From JAZKFR01 sp040386295 (lineage in GTDB: Bacteria > Pseudomonadota > Gammaproteobacteria > Burkholderiales > Rhodocyclaceae), in NCBI GenBank assembly GCA_040386295.1, contig JAZKFR010000078.1:1-9407 (forward strand): 9,407 bases of DNA. Reading direction: 5' to 3'. Positions 6,831 to 9,407 of the stretch are shown here, one piece after another; positions within the stretch are counted from its first letter, which is position 1; every line of letters begins with the position of its first letter. A model generated the notes under the pieces. It saw only the letters and a list, made by a program, of their open reading frames with translations, did not search any database and was not told the DNA's origin. Made by a program: the position numbers and the translations under genes.

Positions 6831-7624
6831 GGTCGCTGCTCTGCTGTGCCGCCCGTCGCGCTTTGCGCAAAAGAGCGGAGGGTTGGCGTTTTGCTTTCTG
6901 TATTTTCTGTGTCTGCCGTTTGTTCAGCGTTTGCCGAGCGTAAAACAAAATCGATGGGTGCTGCTTCAGTGTCTGTGTTGTTTGGTGCGGTAGCTGGGGA
7001 TTTTTTGTGTTGCTTGGCGGCGGTAGTTGAGGCGTCGACGGGCGCTGTGCTTGGTTTTCCGACCTTGCTGTCGATTTGCGCACCGCTCATTTCTAGCGTG
7101 GCGAATTGTCGTCCCTGAAATAGCGGATCCTGGCTTAAACGCTTGACGTAGGCGGGGAGTTGCGCTGGTTCAAACAGGCGGCCACGTAGTTCTATCACGG
7201 CACCGCCAGATTGAAGACTTAAGCCTGTTAGCCAGACATCGGAGCCTGCTTGCCGCGCAAAGGCAAACAGATAATCGGCAAAACCTCGTTGTTTCTCCAG
7301 GGATAGTTCGGACAGGGTTGCTAAAACACCCTGCCGTTCGGCTAAGAGAAGTCGTTGTTCCGCCAGTTTTTTTGCTAGCTCTGGCGAGGCATTACGTTGG
7401 CTTATTTTTTGATTTAACGCGTTCAGTTCGGTTTGTATCGTTTGTGTTTCGCTTTGGCTTGTGCTCAATGCGCTTTGGTGTTGTGCCAGCTGGGTGTTTA
7501 ACCAGGTGGCGAGTGCGACGAGAACAACGAGGAGGAGCAGGCTTGTGCTGCTCAGTTGTCGCGCTGTTGCCCATTTGAATTGTGGGCGAAGGCGTGATTC
7601 GTAAAGATTGAGTTGTCGTTTCAT
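6827..7624 (-). CDS. mshI2: MSHA biogenesis protein MshI2, PilN-like inner-membrane protein
   Basis: This is the PilN counterpart, expected to bind the PilM-like MshI through its cytoplasmic N-terminus and to pair with MshJ in the periplasm. The 265-residue protein opens MKRQLNLYESRLRP, matching the PilN-type INL motif. A membrane segment lies at about 26-42, a Gln/Ser/Leu-rich coiled coil at about 44-110, and a ferredoxin-like periplasmic domain from about 113 (AGSDVWLTGLSL, then AVIELRGRL). The final strand of that fold (IDFVLRS, 224-230) is separated from the preceding one by an Ala/Thr/Ser/Lys-rich insert (about 187-222), and a further low-complexity tail of 35 residues follows. Both are odd for a PilN protein and probably disordered. 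The gene starts 26 bases after mshI. AGGAG is present, but 14 bases from the ATG, longer than usual. Confidence 0.9.
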   Translation of the reverse strand: MKRQLNLYESRLRPQFKWATARQLSSTSLLLLVVLVALATWLNTQLAQHQSALSTSQSETQTIQTELNALNQKISQRNASPELAKKLAEQRLLLAERQGVLATLSELSLEKQRGFADYLFAFARQAGSDVWLTGLSLQSGGAVIELRGRLFEPAQLPAYVKRLSQDPLFQGRQFATLEMSGAQIDSKVGKPSTAPVDASTTAAKQHKKSPATAPNNTDTEAAPIDFVLRSANAEQTADTENTESKTPTLRSFAQSATGGTAEQRP

Positions 7625-7650
7625 CGTGGCTGATCTCGCTCCTGGTGCGC

Positions 7651-8625
7651 TTATTCGCGGCGTAATGCAGCGCCGATGGCGAGCATATTGGCTGCTTGGA
7701 AGGAGAGGCTGCGTAGCGCGGGTACTTTGCCGAGCTCGAGTACTTCGGCCAAATCCATCGCTTGCACGGTGATGTCCACACTCTCGGTAATGGCGTCAAC
7801 GAGATGCTCAAGCTCGACTGCGCTTGCGACGAGTAGGCGGGAAATGTTGATGTAGCTATGTTGTCGATCAAAATGGTCGAGACTGCGTTGCACTTCGAGC
7901 AGCAGTCTATCCATCGCTCGGGCGCGCATCTCAGCGTCCTCAAGCGCCAGGTGTAGGGCGCTGACTTCGACGCGCCGGAAGGCGATCAGCTCGCCCGCGA
8001 CCGTCAGTGTGAGCAGTCCGCCAGTGTGGTCTAGACGCAAGCAGAGCAAGCCGCGCTGTGGTTCTTCAAACAACACCGCGACGTTGCGCTGGGCTAATTC
8101 TGGGATGTCAATACTGTCTAAACGAATCCTCGCCTGCTCGAAACATTGCGCTTGTCTGCGTACATTTTCTGCGCTGGCGATGACGGCGAACAGGCTATTT
8201 GCTTGCGTTGCTAGGGCTAAGTCTGAGTTTTGCGCAGGGCGTCCGCCGGGGAGGCTGCTTTTATTCGGTATTTCTATGAAATCTAGACAGGCGTCGTCAA
8301 CAGGGAAGGAGACGATGGCTTTGAGCTTCCAGCGCAAGGCTTCTTTTTGTTCTGCCAGGGGGACGCTTGGTGTATCGAGTTGGACGATTCTGTAGTGCTC
8401 GGCGGCGAGCAAGGTGGTGCAGTTGAATTTGTCTAGGTGGTGACTACGGCGTAAAACTTTTAAGGCGTCGAGTGCGTTGCTTTCGATGCGAAAAACTTCC
8501 AGTTGTTCGATGCTGATGCGTTGCCCTGCTTCCACGTCTACATTGACCTGTGCCAAGGCAACGCGATCCGCCTCTGGGAGCACTGCGAGCCTAGCTTTTG
8601 AGCTTGTAACGTTTAAAAAGCGCAT
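7651..8625 (-). CDS. mshI: MSHA biogenesis protein MshI, PilM-like
   Basis: MshI is the cytoplasmic, actin-fold-like PilM counterpart that is thought to connect the assembly motor to the MshI2/MshJ inner-membrane pair. The protein has 324 residues and no signal peptide or membrane segment. Family-like features are VQLDTPSVPLAEQKEALRWK (81-100), which matches the YxxxxxxxPxVPxxE(...)A.RW region, then SFPVDDACLDF (106-116). The phosphate-loop-like LDHTGGLLTLTVAG is at 198-211, and the C-terminal QAANMLAIGAALRRE parallels the end of PilM proteins. The nucleotide-binding residues look degenerate, as is common in MshI. AGGAG lies 5 bases upstream of the ATG. It follows the cysteine-rich gene by 48 bases and precedes mshI2 by 26 bases, so it is probably co-transcribed with both. 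Confidence 0.9.
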   Translation of the reverse strand: MRFLNVTSSKARLAVLPEADRVALAQVNVDVEAGQRISIEQLEVFRIESNALDALKVLRRSHHLDKFNCTTLLAAEHYRIVQLDTPSVPLAEQKEALRWKLKAIVSFPVDDACLDFIEIPNKSSLPGGRPAQNSDLALATQANSLFAVIASAENVRRQAQCFEQARIRLDSIDIPELAQRNVAVLFEEPQRGLLCLRLDHTGGLLTLTVAGELIAFRRVEVSALHLALEDAEMRARAMDRLLLEVQRSLDHFDRQHSYINISRLLVASAVELEHLVDAITESVDITVQAMDLAEVLELGKVPALRSLSFQAANMLAIGAALRRE

Positions 8626-8630
8626 TCAGA

Positions 8631-8635
8631 CTCCT
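8631..8635 (-). promoter_or_regulatory. Strong ribosome binding site of mshI
   Basis: AGGAG on the minus strand lies 5 bases before the ATG at 8625. It is the best-matched ribosome site in the msh cluster and confirms the mshI start. The stronger site agrees with mshI being freely initiated, whereas mshJ, mshK and mshL have weak sites and overlapping stops. Confidence 0.75.
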
Positions 8636-8673
8636 GGGTTTTGGGCATTTTAGTCGTATGTGCCGGGCGGGTG

Positions 8674-9273
8674 TTAGCGTATTTCTCGACGGTGAATGAT
8701 GGGTGCTGGAATTTCGCAAAAGGGGCTGCTGGCTACTGAGGGTGCGGTGCCAGTGCCCAAAGCTGTTTCCGTTGCGCAGACAGGACATTGCGGGGCGTTG
8801 GAAAGGTACAGACTGCAGGTCAGTGGGCTAGAGGCGCAATTGTTTGTGCCCAGAATTTGTATGTCGATGATGTTGTATGTGTTTGCTGGCACTTGAAGTG
8901 CAAGGGTTTGCTCATAAAAATTACCATCGGATGGGAAAGCGGCTGAATTATTTGCGCACTGCCCAAAAATCCCGTTAAAAGCAGTACGTTTAATGCGTAG
9001 GGCAGTAGATATCCACTGTTCACGCTCGGCAGGCGAGTAACCGTAGCCGGTGCGTCCGCACACGCAAAACAAGGGGTTGGCAGTTAGAGGGAGGTTGGTT
9101 AACGGCATTGTTTGCGCTGGACAGGAAGTCACTTGTCCATCGACAGGGCAAGCGCCGAGACGGATTGAGATGATCGCTCGGCTATTGGCCGCCATGAGTG
9201 ATGCGCTGTTGGCTGTCACCAAGAGAAAGCAGAGCAGTTTCAGGAAGCGACTAAAAATAATCCGCTGGCGCAT
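8674..9273 (-). CDS. Secreted cysteine-rich protein of unknown function, adjacent to mshI
   Basis: I do not recognise this 199-residue protein. A Sec-type signal peptide is clear: basic n-region MRQRIIFSRFLK, hydrophobic core LLCFLLVT, and an Ala/Ser-rich cleavage zone near SLMAA (about 26-29). The mature part holds ten cysteines (42, 51, 70, 72, 106, 146, 153, 163, 166, 186), including a CVC at 70-72 and a CPVC at 163-166, which suggests several disulfides in the periplasm or outside the cell. There is no pilin-type GFTLIE leader, no lipobox and no later membrane segment. The ATG at 9273 has a purine-rich AGAGAG about 9 bases upstream. The stop lies 48 bases from mshI with no terminator between, so it is probably in the same operon. 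It could be an MSHA-associated surface protein or a divergent MSHA accessory protein, but the sequence shows no proof of that. Confidence 0.8.
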   Translation of the reverse strand: MRQRIIFSRFLKLLCFLLVTANSASLMAANSRAIISIRLGACPVDGQVTSCPAQTMPLTNLPLTANPLFCVCGRTGYGYSPAEREQWISTALRIKRTAFNGIFGQCANNSAAFPSDGNFYEQTLALQVPANTYNIIDIQILGTNNCASSPLTCSLYLSNAPQCPVCATETALGTGTAPSVASSPFCEIPAPIIHRREIR

Positions 9274-9313
9274 GTTTTCTATCTCTCTTGGTGTCTAGGG
9301 CGTGCCGACATCT

Positions 9314-9406
9314 TCATTTTTTAATCCTCGCGCTTTGTTGGTTTTCTACGTAATTGGCGGTCGTGTTCGCCGCTGGGCAAACGGGGGCATTACACGCGGT
9401 CACAAC
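9314..9406 (-). CDS. 3' end of an unknown upstream gene (partial)
   Basis: One minus-strand frame is open from the right edge to TGA at 9316-9314, about 30 residues. The other two minus-strand frames contain stops in this stretch. The visible C-terminus contains a CNAPVC pair, an Asn/Thr/Ala-rich part (PAANTTANYVENQQ) and a basic end (ARIKK). It lies 40 bases ahead of the cysteine-rich secreted gene in the same direction, consistent with one operon entering from outside the window. The cysteine pair hints at an exported protein, perhaps an MSHA minor pilin-like or MshQ-like product, but no family can be assigned from this fragment. Confidence 0.45.
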   Translation of the reverse strand, partial: VVTACNAPVCPAANTTANYVENQQSARIKK

Positions 9407-9407
9407 G

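Noticed and set aside
7392..7943. 183-codon minus-strand frame across mshI and mshI2
   Set aside because: It overlaps two confidently called genes in another frame, is low-complexity (Ser/Thr/Arg-rich), and shows no domain.
8605..8640. Mini-ORF (about 11 codons) overlapping the mshI start
   Set aside because: It has no ribosome site of its own, and a short frame like this is expected by chance.
9368..9385. Possible terminator hairpin after the right-edge region (GTTTGCC with GGCGAAC)
   Set aside because: The stem has only seven pairs with one G-U pair, no U run follows, and it lies inside the probable coding tail of the upstream gene.

Overview
The window is a compact bacterial segment in which almost all genes lie on the minus strand, so they are transcribed from right to left. 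It carries the secretin-side half of an MSHA (mannose-sensitive haemagglutinin) type IV pilus biogenesis locus, in the order mshI (PilM-like), mshI2 (PilN-like), mshJ (PilO-like), mshK (PilP-like), mshL (secretin lipoprotein), mshM (ExeA-type AAA ATPase) and mshN (TPR protein). This is followed by ilvA, biosynthetic threonine ammonia-lyase. The protein families and the two-ACT-domain IlvA fit a Gram-negative proteobacterium. A betaproteobacterium is my best guess from the general look of the IlvA and MSHA proteins, but no species can be named from the sequence alone.

Layout by position, in transcription order: a probable 3' end of an unknown gene (9314-9406); a short gap; an unrecognised secreted cysteine-rich protein (8674-9273); mshI (7651-8625); mshI2 (6827-7624); mshJ (6123-6830); mshK (5671-6138); mshL (3909-5681); a candidate 31-codon ORF bridging mshL and mshM (3817-3912); mshM (2999-3826); a 144-base spacer with an 8-base tandem repeat; mshN (1748-2854); a 151-base spacer; and ilvA (67-1596). 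At the left edge, a plus-strand frame ending at base 70 looks like the tail of a convergent gene that overlaps the ilvA stop.

The msh genes work as one machine. MshI, MshI2, MshJ and MshK are expected to form the inner-membrane alignment complex that connects the cytoplasmic motor to the outer membrane. MshL is the outer-membrane channel through which the pilus passes. MshM and MshN are accessory proteins, an ATPase and a membrane-anchored TPR protein with a long periplasmic linker. Short gaps and stop/start overlaps (mshI2/mshJ, mshJ/mshK, mshK/mshL) point to co-transcription and translational coupling. The assembly ATPase (MshE), platform protein (MshG) and pilins are absent from the window. 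In the Vibrio-type locus mshE follows mshN; here ilvA takes that place, so the locus is split or rearranged.

I see no RNA gene, CRISPR array, insertion sequence or convincing promoter. No clearly new system is evident. The best leads are the cysteine-rich exported protein next to mshI and the small ORF joining mshL to mshM.
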